Part shown: positions 1 to 12,047 of the stretch, one piece after another
Layout of the letters: the number at the start of each line of letters is the position of its first letter
Position numbering within the stretch: position 1 is the first letter of the stretch
Assembly: GCA_023053685.1 (NCBI GenBank)
Contig: JALIGW010000040.1
Location: forward strand, 965,501 to 1,029,500
Length of the DNA stretch: 64,000 bases
Direction: 5' to 3'
Origin: Diadophis punctatus similis
Lineage: Eukaryota > Chordata > Lepidosauria > Squamata > Dipsadidae
Notes under the pieces: model-generated
What the model was told of the DNA's origin: nothing
Databases searched by the model: none
Seen by the model: the letters and a program-made list of their open reading frames with translations, nothing else
Position numbers and translations under genes: made by a program

Positions 1-3000
1 GGACAGCAGAAATGGCGGCGGTGGGACAACGGGGACAACGGAAACGGCGGCGGTGGGACAGTGGTGACAGCAGAAACGGCGGCGGTGGGACAGCAGGGAC
101 AGCAGAAACGGCGGCGGTGGGACAGCGAGGACAGCAGAAATGGTGACGGTGGGACAGCGGGGACAGCAGAAACTGCGGCGGTGGGACAGCGGAAACGGCG
201 GGGGTGGGACAGCGGAGACAGCAGAAACGGCGGCTGTGGGATAGCGAGGATAGCAGAAACGGCGGGGGTGGGACAGCGGGGACAGCAGAAACGGCGTCGG
301 TGGGACAGCGGAGACAGCAGAAACGGCGGCGGTGGGACAGCGGGGACAGCAGAAACGGCGTCGGTGGGACAGCGGAGACAGCAGAAACGGCGGCTGTGGG
401 ACAGCGAGGATAGCAGAAAAGGCGGCGGTGGGACAGCGGAGACAGCATAAACGGCGGCGGTGGGACAGCGGGGACAGTAGAAACAGCGGCGGTGGGACAG
501 CGGGGACAGCAGAAACGGCAGCAGTGGGACAGCGTAGACAGCAGAAACGGCGGCGGTGAGACAGCAGAAACGGCGGTTGTGGGACAGCGGGGAGAACGGA
601 AACGGCGGCGGTGGGACAGCGGGGACAGCAGAAACGGGGGCAGTGGGACAGCGGGGACAGCAGAAACGGCGGCGGTGGGACAGCGGGGACAGCAGAAACG
701 GCGGCGGTGAGACAGCAGAAACGGCGGTTGTGGGACAGCGGGGAGAATGGAAACGGCGGTGGTGGGACAGCGGTGACAGCAGAAACTGCAGCGGTGGGAC
801 AGCGGGGACAGCAGAAACGGCGGCAGTGGGACAGCAGAAACGGCGGCGGTGGGACAGCGGAGACAGTAGAAACGGCGGCGGTGGGACAGCGGAGACAGCA
901 GAAATGGTGGCAGTGGGACAGCGGAAACGGCGGCGGTGGGACAGCGGGGACAGCAGAAATGGCGGTGGTGGGACAGCGGGGACAGCGGAAACGGCGGCAG
1001 TGGGACACCGGGGACAGCAGAAACGGCGGCGGTGGGACAGCAGAAATGGCGGCGGTGGGACAGCGGGGACAACGGAAACGGCGGTGGTGGGACAGCGGGG
1101 ACAGCAGGAATGGCGGCGGTGGGACAACGGGGACAACGGAAACGGCGGCGGTGGGACAGTGGTGACAGCAGAAACGGCGGCGGTGGGACAGCAGGGACAG
1201 CAGAAACGGCGGCGGTGGGACAGCGAGGACAGCAGAAATGGTGACGGTGGGACAGCGGGGACAGCAGAAACTGCGGCGGTGGGACAGCGGAAACGGCGGG
1301 GGTGGGACAGCGGAGACAGCAGAAACGGCGGCTGTGGGATAGCGAGGATAGCAGAAACGGCGGGGGTGGGACAGCGGGGACAGCAGAAACGGCGTCGGTG
1401 GGACAGCGGAGACAGCAGAAACGGCGGCGGTGGGACAGCGGGGACAGCAGAAACGGCGTCGGTGGGACAGCGGAGACAGCAGAAACGGCGGCTGTGGGAC
1501 AGCGAGGATAGCAGAAAAGGCGGCGGTGGGACAGCGGAGACAGCATAAACGGCGGCGGTGGGACAGCGGGGACAGTAGAAACAGCGGCGGTGGGACAGCG
1601 GGGACAGCAGAAACGGCAGCAGTGGGACAGCGTAGACAGCAGAAACGGCGGCGGTGAGACAGCAGAAACGGCGGTTGTGGGACAGCGGGGAGAACGGAAA
1701 CGGCGGCGGTGGGACAGCGGGGACAGCAGAAACGGGGGCAGTGGGACAGCGGGGACAGCAGAAACGGCGGCGGTGGGACAGCGGGGACAGCAGAAACGGC
1801 GGCGGTGAGACAGCAGAAACGGCGGTTGTGGGACAGCGGGGAGAATGGAAACGGCGGCGGTGGGACAGCGGTGACAGCAGAAACTGCAGCGGTGGGACAG
1901 CGGGGACAGCAGAAACGGCGGCAGTGGGACAGCAGAAACGGCGGCGGTGGGACAGCGGAGACAGTAGAAACGGCGGCGGTGGGACAGCGGAGACAGCAGA
2001 AATGGTGGCAGTGGGACAGCGGAAACGGCGGCGGTGGGACAGCGGGGACAGCAGAAACGGCAGCAGTGGGACAGCGTAGACAGCAGAAACGGCGGCGGTG
2101 AGACAGCAGAAACGGCGGTTGTGGGACAGCGGGGAGAACGGAAACGGCGGCGGTGGGACAGCGGGGACAGCAGAAACGGGGGCAGTGGGACAGCGGGGAC
2201 AGCAGAAACGGCGGCGGTGGGACAGCGGGGACAGCAGAAACGGCGGCGGTGAGACAGCAGAAACGGCGGTTGTGGGACAGCGGGGAGAATGGAAACGGCG
2301 GCGGTGGGACAGCGGTGACAGCAGAAACTGCAGCGGTGGGACAGCGGGGACAGCAGAAACGGCGGCAGTGGGACAGCAGAAACGGCGGCGGTGGGACAGC
2401 GGAGACAGTAGAAACGGCGGCGGTGGGACAGCGGAGACAGCAGAAATGGTGGCAGTGGGACAGCGGAAACGGCGGCGGTGGGACAGCGGGGACAGCAGAA
2501 ATGGCGGTGGTGGGACAGCGGGGACAGCGGAAACGGCGGCAGTGGGACACCGGGGACAGCAGAAACGGCGGTGGTGGGACAGCAGGGACAGCAGAAACGG
2601 CGGCGGTGGGACAGCGGGGACAGCAGAAACGGCGGCGGTGGGACAGCGGGGACAGCAGAAACGGCGGCGGTGGGACAGCGGGGACAGCAGAAACGGCGGC
2701 GGTGGGACAGCGGGGACAGCAGAAACTGCGGCAGTGAGACAGCGGAGACAGCAGAAACGGCGGCGGTAGGACAGCGGAAACGGCGGCGGTGGGACAGCGG
2801 AGACAGCAGAAACGGCGGTGGGACAGCGGAAACGGCGGCGGTGGGACAGCGGAGACTGCAGAAACGGCGGCGGTGGGACAGCGAGGACAGCAGAAACGGC
2901 GGCGGTGGGACAGCGGGGACAGCAGAAACGGCGGCGGTGGGACAGCGGGGACAGCAGAAATGGCGGTGGTGGGACAGCGGGGACAGCGGAAACGGCGGCA

Positions 3001-6000
3001 GTGGGACACCGGGGACAGCAGAAACGGCGGTGGTGGGACAGCAGGGACAGCAGAAACGGCGGCGGTGGGACAGCGGGGACAGCAGAAATGGCGGCGGTGG
3101 GACAGCGGGGACAACGGAAACGGCGGCGGTGGGACATCGGGGACAGCAGAAATGGCGGCGGTGGGACAACGGGGACAACGGAAACGGTGGCGGTGGGACA
3201 GCGGTGACAGCAGAAACAGCAGCGGTGAGACAGCGGGGACAGCAGAAACGGCGGCAGTGGGACAGCAGAAACGGCGGCGGTGGGACAGCGGAGACAGTAG
3301 AAACGGCGGCGGTGGGACAGCGGAGACAGCAGAAATGGTGGCAGTGGGACAGCGGAAACGGCGGCGGTGGGACAGCGGGGACAGCAGAAATGGCGGTGGT
3401 GGGACAGCGGGGACAGTGGAAACGGCGGCAGTGGGACACCGGGGACAGCAGAAACGGCGGTGGTGGGACAGCAGGGACAGCAGAAACGGCGGCGGTGGGA
3501 CAGCGGGGACAGCAGAAACGGCGGCGGTGGGACAGCGGGGACAGCAGAAACGGCGGCGGTGGGACAGCGGGGACAGCAGAAACGGCGGCAATGGGACAGC
3601 GGGGACAGCAGAAACTACGGCAGTGAGACAGCGGAGACAGCAGAAACGGCGGCGGTAGGACAGCGGAAACGGCGGCGGTGGGACAGCGGAGACAGCAGAA
3701 ACGGCGGTGGGACAGCGGAAACGGCGGCGGTGGGACAGCGGAGACAGCTGAAACTGCGGCAGTGGGACAGCGGGGATAGCAGAAATGGCGGCGGTCGGAC
3801 AGCGGGGACAACGGAAACGGCGGCGGTGGGACAGCGGGGACAGCAGAAACGGCGGCGGTGGGACAACGGGGACAACGGAAACGGCGGCGGAGGGACAGCA
3901 GTGACAGCAGAAACGGCGGCGGTGGGACAGCAGGGACAGCAGAAACGGTGGCGGTGGGACAGCGAGGACAGCAGAAACGGTGACGGTGGGACAGCGGGGA
4001 CAGCAGAAATGGCGGCGGTGTGACAGCGGAAATGGCGGCGGTGGGACAGCGGAGACAGCAGAAACAGCGGCGGTGGGACAGCATAGAAAGCAGAAATGGC
4101 GGCGGTGAGACAGCAGAAACGGCGGTTGTGGGACAGCGGGGACAGCAGAAACGGCGGTGGTGGGACAGCGGGGAGAACGGAAACGGCGGCGGTGGGACAG
4201 CGGGGACAGCAGAAACGGCGGCAGTGGGACAGCGGGGACAGCAGAAACGGCGGCGGTGGGACAGCGGGGACAGCAGAAACGGCGGCGGTGGGACAGCGGA
4301 AACGGCGGCGGTGGGACAGCAGGGACAGCAGAAATGGCGGCGGTGGGACAGCGGGGACAGCGGAAACGGTGGCGGTGGGAAAGCGGGAACAGCAGAAACG
4401 GTGCCGGTGGGACAGCGGGGACAGCAGAAACGGCAGCAGTGAGACAGCGGAGACAGCAGAAATGGCGGCGGTAGGAGAGCGGAAACGGCGGCAGTGGGAC
4501 AGCGGGGACAGCGGAAACGGCGGCGGTGGGACAGCGGGGACAGCAGAAATGGCGGCGGTGGGACAGCGGGGACAGCGGAAACGGCGGCAGTGGGATAGCG
4601 GGGACAGCAGAAATGGCGGCGGTGGGACAATGGGGACAGCAGAAACGGTGGCGGTGGGACAGCGGGGACAACGGAAACGGCGGCAGTGGGACAGCGGGGA
4701 CAGCAGAAACGGCGGCGGTGGGAAAGCGGGGACAGCAGAAACGGCGGCGGTGGGACAGCGGGGACAGCAGAAATGGCGGCGGTGGGACAGCGGGGACAAC
4801 GGAAACGGCGGCGGTGGGACAGCGGGGACAGCAGAAATGGCGGCGGTGGGACAACGGGGACAACGGAAACGGCGGCGGTGGGACAGCGGTGACAGCAGAA
4901 ACAGCAGCGGTGGGACAGCGGGGACAGCAGAAACGGCGGCAGTGGGACAGCAGAAACGGCGGCGGTGGGACAGCGGAGACAGCAGAAATGGCGGTGGTGG
5001 GACAGCGGGGACAGCGGAAACGGCGGCAGTGGGACACCGGGGACAGCAGAAAAGGCGGCGGTGGGACAGCGGGTACAGCAGAAACGGCGGCGGTGGGACA
5101 GCGGGGACAGCAGAAACGGCGGCGGTGGGACAGCGGGGACAGCAGAAACGGCGGCGGTGGGACAGCGGGGACAGCAGAAACGGCGGCGGTGGGACAGCGG
5201 GGACAGCAGAAACTGCGGCGGTGAGACAGCGGAGACAGCAGAAACGGCGGCTGTGGGACAGCGAGGATAGCAGAAACGGCGGCGGTGGGACAGCGGGGAC
5301 AGCAGAAATGGTGTCAGTGGGACAGCGGAGACAGGAGAAACGGCGGCGGTGGGACAGCGGGGACAGCAGAAACGGCGTCGGTGGGAAAGCGGAGACAGCA
5401 GAAACGGCGGCTGTGGGACAGCGAGGATAGCATAAACGGCGGCGGTGGGACAGCGGAGACAGCATAAACGGCAGCGGTGGGACAGCGGGGACAGCAGAAA
5501 CGGCGGCGGTGGGACAGCGGGGACAGCAGAAACGGCAGCAGTGGGACAGCAGAAACGGCGGCGGTGAGACAGCAGAAACGGCGGTTGTGGGACAGCGGGG
5601 ATAGCAGAAACGGCGCCGGTGGGACAGCGGGGAGAACGGAAACGGCAGCGGTGGGACAGCGGGGACAGCAGAAACGGGGGCAGTGGGACAGCGGGGACAG
5701 CAGAAACGGCGGCGGTGGGACAGCGGGGACAGCAGAAACGGCGGCGGTGGGACAGCGGAGACGGCGGCGGTGGGGCAGCAGGGACAGCAGATATGGCGGC
5801 GGTGGGACAGCAGAAACGGCGGCGGTGGGACAGCGGAGACAGCAGAAACGGTGGCAGTTGGACAGCGGAAACGGCAGCGGTGGGACAGCGGGGACAGCAG
5901 AAATGGCGGCGGTGGGACAGCGGGGACAGCGGAAACGGCGGCAGTGGGACAGCGGGGACAGCAGAAATGGCGGCGGTGGGACAACGGGGACAGCAGAAGC

Positions 6001-6870
6001 GGTGGCGGTGGGACAGCGGGGACAACGGAAACGGCGGCAGTGGGACAGCGGGGACAGCAGAAACGGCGGCGGTGGGACAGCGGGGACAGCTGAAATGGCA
6101 GCAGTGGGACAGCGGGGACAGCAGAAATGGCGGCGGTGGGACAGCGGGGACAACGGAAACGGCGGTGGTGGGACAGCGGGGACAGCAGAAATGGCGGCGG
6201 TGGGACAGCGGAGACAGCAGAAACGGCGGCTGTGGGATAGCGAGGATAGCAGAAACGGCGGCGGTGGGACAGCGGGGACAGCAGAAACGGCGTCGGTGGG
6301 ACAGCGGAGACAGCAGAAACGGCGGCGGTGGGACAGCGGGGACAGCAGAAACGGCGTCGGTGGGACAGCGGAGACAGCAGAAACGGCGGCTGTGGGACAG
6401 CGAGGATAGCAGAAACGGCGGCGGTGGGACAGCGGAGACAGCATAAACGGCGGCGGTGGGACAGCGGGGACAGTAGAAACAGCGGCGGTGGGACAGCGGG
6501 GACAGCAGAAACGGCAGCAGTGGGACAGCGTAGAGAGCAGAAACGGCGGCGGTGAGACAGCAGAAACGGCGGTTGTGGGACAGCGGGGAGAACGGAAACG
6601 GCGGCGGTGGGACAGCGGGGACAGCAGAAACGGGGGCAGTGGGACAGCGGGGACAGCAGAAACGGCGGCGGTGGGACAGCGGGGACAGCAGAAACGGCGG
6701 CGGTGGGACAGCGGAAACGGCGGCGGTGGGGCAGCAGGGACAGCAGATATGGCGGCGGTGGGACAGCAGAAACGGTGGCGGTGGGACAGCGGAGACAGCA
6801 GAAACGGTGGCAGTTGGACAGCGGAAACGGCGGCGGTGGGACAGCGGGGACAGCAGAAACGGTGGCGGCG
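1..6870. repeat. Expanded GC-rich 32-bp minisatellite array
   Basis: The unit is 32 bp, for example GGCGGTGGGACAGCGGGGAC followed by AGCAGAAACGGC, repeated with substitutions and 9-18 bp deletions. The array starts before the window, so its full length is unknown. Because 32 is not a multiple of 3 and the common unit has no stop in most frames, both strands show long open frames with a 32-residue period (plus strand GQRGQQKRRRWDSGDS..., minus strand SAVPAVPPPPFLLSPLSHRR...). These are not genes: the same peptide appears in every frame in turn. The plus strand is G-rich, with a GGCGGCGGTGGG cluster in most units. The array lies inside a TA-flanked MITE that carries only about five units in its other copies. 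Confidence 0.95.
492..2477. repeat. Higher-order duplications within the minisatellite
   Basis: The variant pattern at 1-940 recurs at 1099-2038, an offset of 1098 bp. Inside this, a 444-bp block (492-935) recurs at 1590-2033 and again directly at 2034-2477. Further out, the pattern at 2478 recurs at 3367 (889 bp), and the stretch from about 204 to 690 recurs near 6200-6690 (5996 bp). Shared private variants, not just the 32-bp unit, define these blocks. They are the footprint of successive unequal exchanges or replication slips of very different sizes. Confidence 0.8.
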
Positions 6871-7119
6871 GGCGGCGGTGGCAAGTAGTGGTGGTGGCGG
6901 CGGCAGCAGCGGCAAGCAACAGCGGGGATGGGGGAGGCAAGCAGCAGGGGGGAAGCGGCGGTGGCGGCAGTGGCAGCGGCGGGGACCACGGAGGCCGAAA
7001 ACCTCCGAAGGGTGGGGGCTGGTGGGTGGGTAGGGCTACATTCGATGTATAAGACGCACCCAAATTTTCACCCTCTTTTTGGGGGTAAAAAGGTGCGTCC
7101 TATACTCCGAAAAATACGG

Positions 7120-7500
7120 TAACTTAGCAACTGCAGTGCTTCACTTAACAACTGTGGCATCAAAAGTCGTAACATGGTGCAAAACTCACTTAACAACTAT
7201 CTCACTTAGCAAAAGAAATTTTGGGTTCAATAGTGGTTGTAAGTTAATAGCAATAGCAATAGCACTTTTCTTATATACTGCTTCATAGTGCTTTACAGCC
7301 CTCTCTAAGCGGTTTACAGAGTTCAGCATATTGCCCCCAACAATCTGGGTCCTCATTTTACCGACCTCGGAAGGATGGAAGGCTGAGTCAACCTTGAGCC
7401 TAGTGAGATTTGAACAGCTGAACTGTTGAACTAGCAGTCAGCCTGCAATGGCTGCATTTAACCACTGCACCACTTCAGCTCTTAATAAGGACTACCTGTA
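7120..7500. mobile_element. Right part of interrupted squamate MITE, copy 0
   Basis: ACTTAGCAACTGCAGTGCTT onward, with several CACTTAACAACT motifs and ending GGACTACCTGTA, is the right half of the MITE described at 13056-14933. It is interrupted by the SINE at 7248-7482. Confidence 0.65.
7248..7482 (-). mobile_element. tRNA-derived SINE (squamate type), copy 0
   Basis: On the minus strand the element opens with a tRNA-like head: an A box TGGTGCAGTGG and a B box GTTCAAATC about 50 nt later. A conserved body follows (GACTCAGCCTTCCATCCTTC, GTAAAATGAGGACCCAGATT), then a GCTATT repeat tail. The layout matches squamate Sauria-type SINEs; the family name is from memory, the boxes are seen. Short TTAATA repeats flank it. 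Confidence 0.8.
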
Positions 7501-7502
7501 TA

Positions 7503-9069
7503 TGTTAACCTGACAGTAGGTGATTATAAAAATTTCCATTAACAATGGTATGAAATAATATGCTCAAATTTGTATGTAACTGTCCAATTGCAGGTTGGAT
7601 GTGTTATTTTTGTTCACTTTTTTAGAACTCTGTGCAAAACATAAACTTGCATTAAAAAATTGAACAAATGCACTTATGAAAACAACCCCCCCCCATCGAA
7701 CTATAATACTTTCATTGATTAAACAATGTTTCAGTTACACCACATTATGGATGGCTTTCTCACACTGTGATAACTTTCATTTACAAAGCACAGGCGCACA
7801 ACATGCTAACCACATGGCACTTCACATTTTGATTGCTATAATGTTCTTGTGTTATGGAGCTGCCCTTGCATTTAGTCTGGAGGCCAAAGCTGGTGCAGAA
7901 TGGCGCACCTGGCAGTGCTCATGTGATACTATTGCTGAAGCATCAGCAGCACCAATGGATAATTAGCTGTTGAACTAAATACAAGGTTTCCTTGGCAATA
8001 CATGGCTTAAACTGGACTTCCCAGTGTACAAGTATTACCTTTCTTGTTATAGGCTGGGTCAGTGCTGGGAAAGAACCTTGTCGCTGGACCAAGAACCACA
8101 TTGTACATTCTTGTGGCTTGTCATAGAATTTCTCAATGGTGCACTCTTTCCTGAAATTCCTGAGCTGATTATAATTACATCTTTAAAGGCACCTTTCTTC
8201 TCTCATTTTCCTTGTGAAAATGCTGTTTTAAATTGTTCAAATAATGTTTTTGTTTTATGTTTAATTTCCTCTCTTTTTAAAATTGAAATTAACGATTATT
8301 TTAATCTGTTTATTATACTATTTGCATTTTGCATTTCTTGTTTTCTTTTTATGTTACATTGTTCTAATTGTTCATTATAGTTTCAATACAATTATATTTA
8401 TATAGTATTAATTAAAGCTATGAACAGTCTATTGTGTAGATAATTTGGTAATCAGTTATAGAGAAAAAAGGAAAGATACACCCTATATTAATTACAATTT
8501 ACAATATCACAAGCATAAATTTTGTTTTTCAGATATAACTAAGACATATTTTTCAGACATAATATTAAAGGAAAAAACTGCAGCAATGGAAAAAGAGTAC
8601 ATGTTCACAAAAGAAGTCTGACAAAATTTAAATAAAAATTCTTATACACACAATATATCACACAATACAGCAAATAAAATCACTTATAGCATGGCTTCTC
8701 CCTAACAGTTAGGCAGCAAATTTTACAGTCTTTCCAAGTTTCCATATTATATGTAGCAAGAATTTTGCCTGCCTGGGTGTTTGTTTTCAATGTATTCTCC
8801 TGGATTTTTTAAAAAAATTAATAACCCGTTCTATTTAATAATAATAATTTACTACATACACTCAACAAGATCACCCAGACGTTGCAAAATACAGCCGATA
8901 CTCCAATTCTAGGAGTCACTTCCTGGTTCCTTTGTACACGTGTCTCTCTTCAGCCAATGGCAAAGCAGCCTGGAATAGAAGGGCTAGATTCTGCGGTTCA
9001 CATCTATTTCTGTAAAAAGTGAAGCGAGCGCCTCAAAAAGAGCCGATTTTTGGAAAGAATGCCCTAGCT
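7503..9069. other. AT-rich right body of E0, no gene recognised
   Basis: This AT-rich stretch occurs almost unchanged in E1-E4. It has short open frames (for example plus 7676-7966, 96 codons) that resemble no family I know. Copies differ by single-base changes in the C run and A run at the start of that frame, which argues against coding. No transposase signature is visible. Confidence 0.5.
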
Positions 9070-9204
9070 CAGGGGTAGGCAAAGTTGGCTCTTCTATGAC
9101 TCGTGGACTTCAACTCCCAGACTTTCTGAGCCAATCATGCTAGCTCAGGAATTCTGGGAGTTGAAGTCCACGAGTCATAGAAGAGCCAACTTTGCCTACC
9201 CCTG
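9070..9204. mobile_element. 135-bp hAT hairpin MITE, copy 0
   Basis: This is nearly one hairpin. It starts CAGGGGTAGGCAAAGTTGGC and ends with the complement, GCCAACTTTGCCTACCCCTG. The 8-bp target duplication CCCTAGCT lies at 9062-9069 and 9205-9212. CAGGGG...CCCCTG ends plus an 8-bp duplication are typical of hAT elements. Confidence 0.85.
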
Positions 9205-11156
9205 CCCTAGCTTGTCTGCATTCTTTCAAAAAATCGGGACTTTTTAGAGGACGGGCGGGACGCGGCACAAAGCATTAAAAAGCGGGTGTGTCCCGCCAAA
9301 ATCGGGACGTCTGGTCACCTTATATTAAAACCTTATTAATATTAATAGGGCGACAGGAGGCACGCTTGCTGCAACACAGGAACAGAAAAAGAAATCCTGT
9401 TTCAAAAGCCTTAAACCAAGTTAAGGCCTATTATGGCCTATTAACAGGCTCCTTAAGGGGAGCATAGAGTGGTGGTGCTTTTCCTGCCGTTCTGCACTGC
9501 GGGGCTTCGCTTCTCGGCCTCCGCGATCCTGGGTGAAAGCAGGGGGGGAATGAGCGATTGTCATCGGGTTGCCCTCCCTGTTTTGTTTTTCGCGCGGCAT
9601 CAAACACACAGCGATTACATAGGACGGGATAGCCCAGCTGCTGGTCGGAACTACCGATTCGCCGGCAACAGTCCTGCTGCATCTTTCTTGGAAGATGTGA
9701 GAACTTTCGTGATACGCTTTCTATTGTGTACTTGCATAAAAGGCGAGTTCTCGTAGACCGTTTGTTGTTGTTTTTTTAACAGTGAGCCAAATTTTTACCT
9801 TTTGAAGAAATGACCTTGGATTTTCATTATAGTATTGAAGCTATCGTACGCCTTTTTCACTCGGTTAAACTCTTTTGAAACTGGATTCCTTCTTCTGTGC
9901 CTGTGTTACAGCCCCTGGGCCTCCTGTTGCACTATTAATGTCAATAAGTGTTTAATAACAAAGATACAGAATAATAAACTCAAAATCCCATTAAAAAGGG
10001 TTGGGGTTTTTTTGTGGCTGCTATTCCTTTTTGGACCACAGGATGACAAGGTTTTCCGTTCCCCAGGGGCTGCAGAACAGGCACGCGCGAATCCTTTTTC
10101 AAAAGCCTTAAACCGAGTTAAAAACGCCTACGATAGCTTCAACAGATGCAGAATAATCCTCTTAAAATGCCATTGAAAAGGGTTTTTTTAAGACATTTGA
10201 AGCAGGATTTTTTTCTGTTCCTGTGTTGCAGCAAATAGACCTCCAGTTGCCCTATTAATGTTAATAAGGTGTTATTAATAAACAACAAACTTGAAATGCC
10301 ATTTAAAAAGTTTCTTTTGGTGTCTGCGATACCTGCTTGGACCACAGGAGGGCACTATCCCTTAGCGTCGAAGCTATCGTACACCTTTTTAACTCGGTTT
10401 AAGTCGGTTTTGAAGTGGGATTCTTTCTTCTCTCCCTGTGTTGCGGCCCTTGGGCTTCCTGTTGCCGTATTAATGTTAATAATGAGACGTTTAACGATAA
10501 TGATACAGAATAATAAATTTACAATCCCACCGTGACCAGGTCGCTGCGAAAGGAAGTTGGGGGGGGGAAGACTTAGAAGAAAGTACAGGAAGTCAGCCAT
10601 GATGGGAAGGTCGGTTTTCAAAAGAACTGGGGGACGGCAACTGAAAACGGACAGGAAGTCGGGCGTGCTTGGAAGGTCGCTGTGAAAGGAAGTTGTGGTG
10701 GGATGCCAGGAGAAGGGCACAACGGAAGTCGGCCATACTGGGAAGGTCGCTCAAAGAAGCACTGGCACATAAATCGGCAGCCATGCGGAGAAGGGCAACG
10801 GGAGCGGATCGTCCCCTTAAGAGGAGCGTAGGGGCGGTGCTTTTCCTGCCGCTCTGCACTTCGGGGATTTTTTTGGCTGCTGCACCTGCTTGGACCACAC
10901 GATGGCACAATTTTCTGTCCCTTAGCAATAGCACTGAAGCCATCATAGGCCTTTTTGAATCGGTTTAACTCTTTTGAAGCAGGATTCCTTCTGTGCCTGT
11001 GTTGCAGCCCCTGGGCCTCCTGTTGCCCCATGAATGTTAATAATAAGGCGTTTAATAGTGAAGACACAGAATAATAAACTTAAAATCCGTCTAAAGGGTT
11101 TTTTCTTCTTTTTGTGTCTGCGTGGCACAGTTTTCTGTCCCTTAGCAATAGCATTG

Positions 11157-11918
11157 AGTAAAATCCTACACCTAGCTAAGAAAAACCAAAGATACGCATA
11201 TAAACTGGGTGAAACCACACTCAATAGCAGCGACTGCGAGAGGGATCTAGGAGTCTTGGTGGACAACTAACTACATATAAGCTGGCAATGTGCAGCGGCA
11301 ACCAAAAAAGCCAATGCAATCCTGAGTTGCATTAACAGAGGGATACAATCTAGAACTAGGGAGGTACTGTAAAGCCTTAGTTAGACCACAACTAGAGTAC
11401 TGCACCCAGTTCTGGTCACCACACTATAAAAAAGACATTGAAGCTCTAGAGAAAGTGCAGAGAAGAGCAACCAGGATGATAAGGGGACTGGAAACTAAAA
11501 CATACGAAGAACGGTTGGGGGAACTGAGCTTGGCCAGTCTGGCGAAGAGAAGGACTAGGGGTGACATGATAACAGTGTTCCAATACTTGAGGGGCTGCCA
11601 CAGAGAGGAGGGGATTAGGCTGTTTTCCAAGGCACAAGAAGGCCAGACAAGGAATAATGGATGGAAACTGACCAGAGAGAGATTCAACCTGGAAATGAGG
11701 AGGAACTTTCTGACAGTGAGAGCAATCGACCGGTGGAACAGCTTGCCTGCGGAGGTTGTGAGAGCTCCAACACTTGAGACTTTCAAAAGGAAATTGGACT
11801 GCCATTTATCCAAAATGGTGTAGGGACTCCTGCTTGAGTGGGGGGGGGGGCGAGGTTGGGTGGTGGTGGTTGGACTACAAGGTCCCTTCCAACTCTAATA
11901 ATAATGTAATCTAATGTA
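11157..11918 (+). mobile_element. CR1 LINE 3' fragment in H1
   Basis: The frame reads the C-terminal end of the CR1 reverse transcriptase ORF: SKILHLAKKNQRYAYKLGE, then LVRPQLEYC and [20 protein letters not shown], then IDRWNSLPAEVV and TLETFKRKLD. Stops after LGVLVDN and after REVL break the upstream part; the last 122 codons (11455-11823) are open. The 3' UTR has the CR1 phrase TTGGACTACAAGGTCCCTTC. The element is 5'-truncated and has been amplified as part of block H. Confidence 0.92.
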
Positions 11919-12047
11919 AAAAGGCCTATAATGGCCTCAATGTTATGGATAGAAAACTGCCATCCTGTGGTCAAAGCAGGCATTGCAGCCACAAAAAGAA
12001 ACCAACCTTTTAAATGGGATTTTAAGGTTATTATCGTGTATCTTTAT

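Larger units (their letters stand above)
1..7119. mobile_element. TA-flanked MITE 'T', copy T0 (left end outside window)
   Basis: The right terminus at about 7092-7119 reads, on the minus strand, CCGTATTTTTCGGAGTATAG and onward, then a TA dinucleotide at 7120. It matches the right end of the complete copy at 13312-14552. Between the minisatellite and the terminus, about 6871-7035 is GGC/GGT-rich sequence shared with the other copies. The element has grown at least sixfold over its sister copies through the minisatellite. Confidence 0.85.
1..9322. mobile_element. Composite TIR element E, copy E0 (left end outside window)
   Basis: The right end reads TCTGGTCACCTTA at 9310-9322, followed by the 8-bp target duplication TATTAAAA at 9323-9330. 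It holds T0, part of the interrupted squamate MITE, the SINE, an AT-rich body and a hAT hairpin in the same order as E1. E0 has private differences from all other copies: an extra CT near 8271, CAACAAGATC near 8866 where the others have CAATAAGATC, and CGGCACAAAG near 9256 where the others have CGGGACAAAG. Confidence 0.8.

Noticed and set aside
1..6870. CRISPR-like look of a ~32-bp regular repeat
   Set aside because: There are no unique spacers between units; the repeat is continuous and in a vertebrate genome.
3615..6989. 1124-codon minus-strand open frame (proline/serine-rich repeats)
   Set aside because: A product of the stop-free 32-bp repeat. The same peptide is found in other frames, and the opposite strand is equally open.
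10593..11067. Minus-strand frames of 117 and 149 codons repeated in each H unit
   Set aside because: They lie across satellite monomers and the G-rich spacer, have no recognised domain, and overlap each other.
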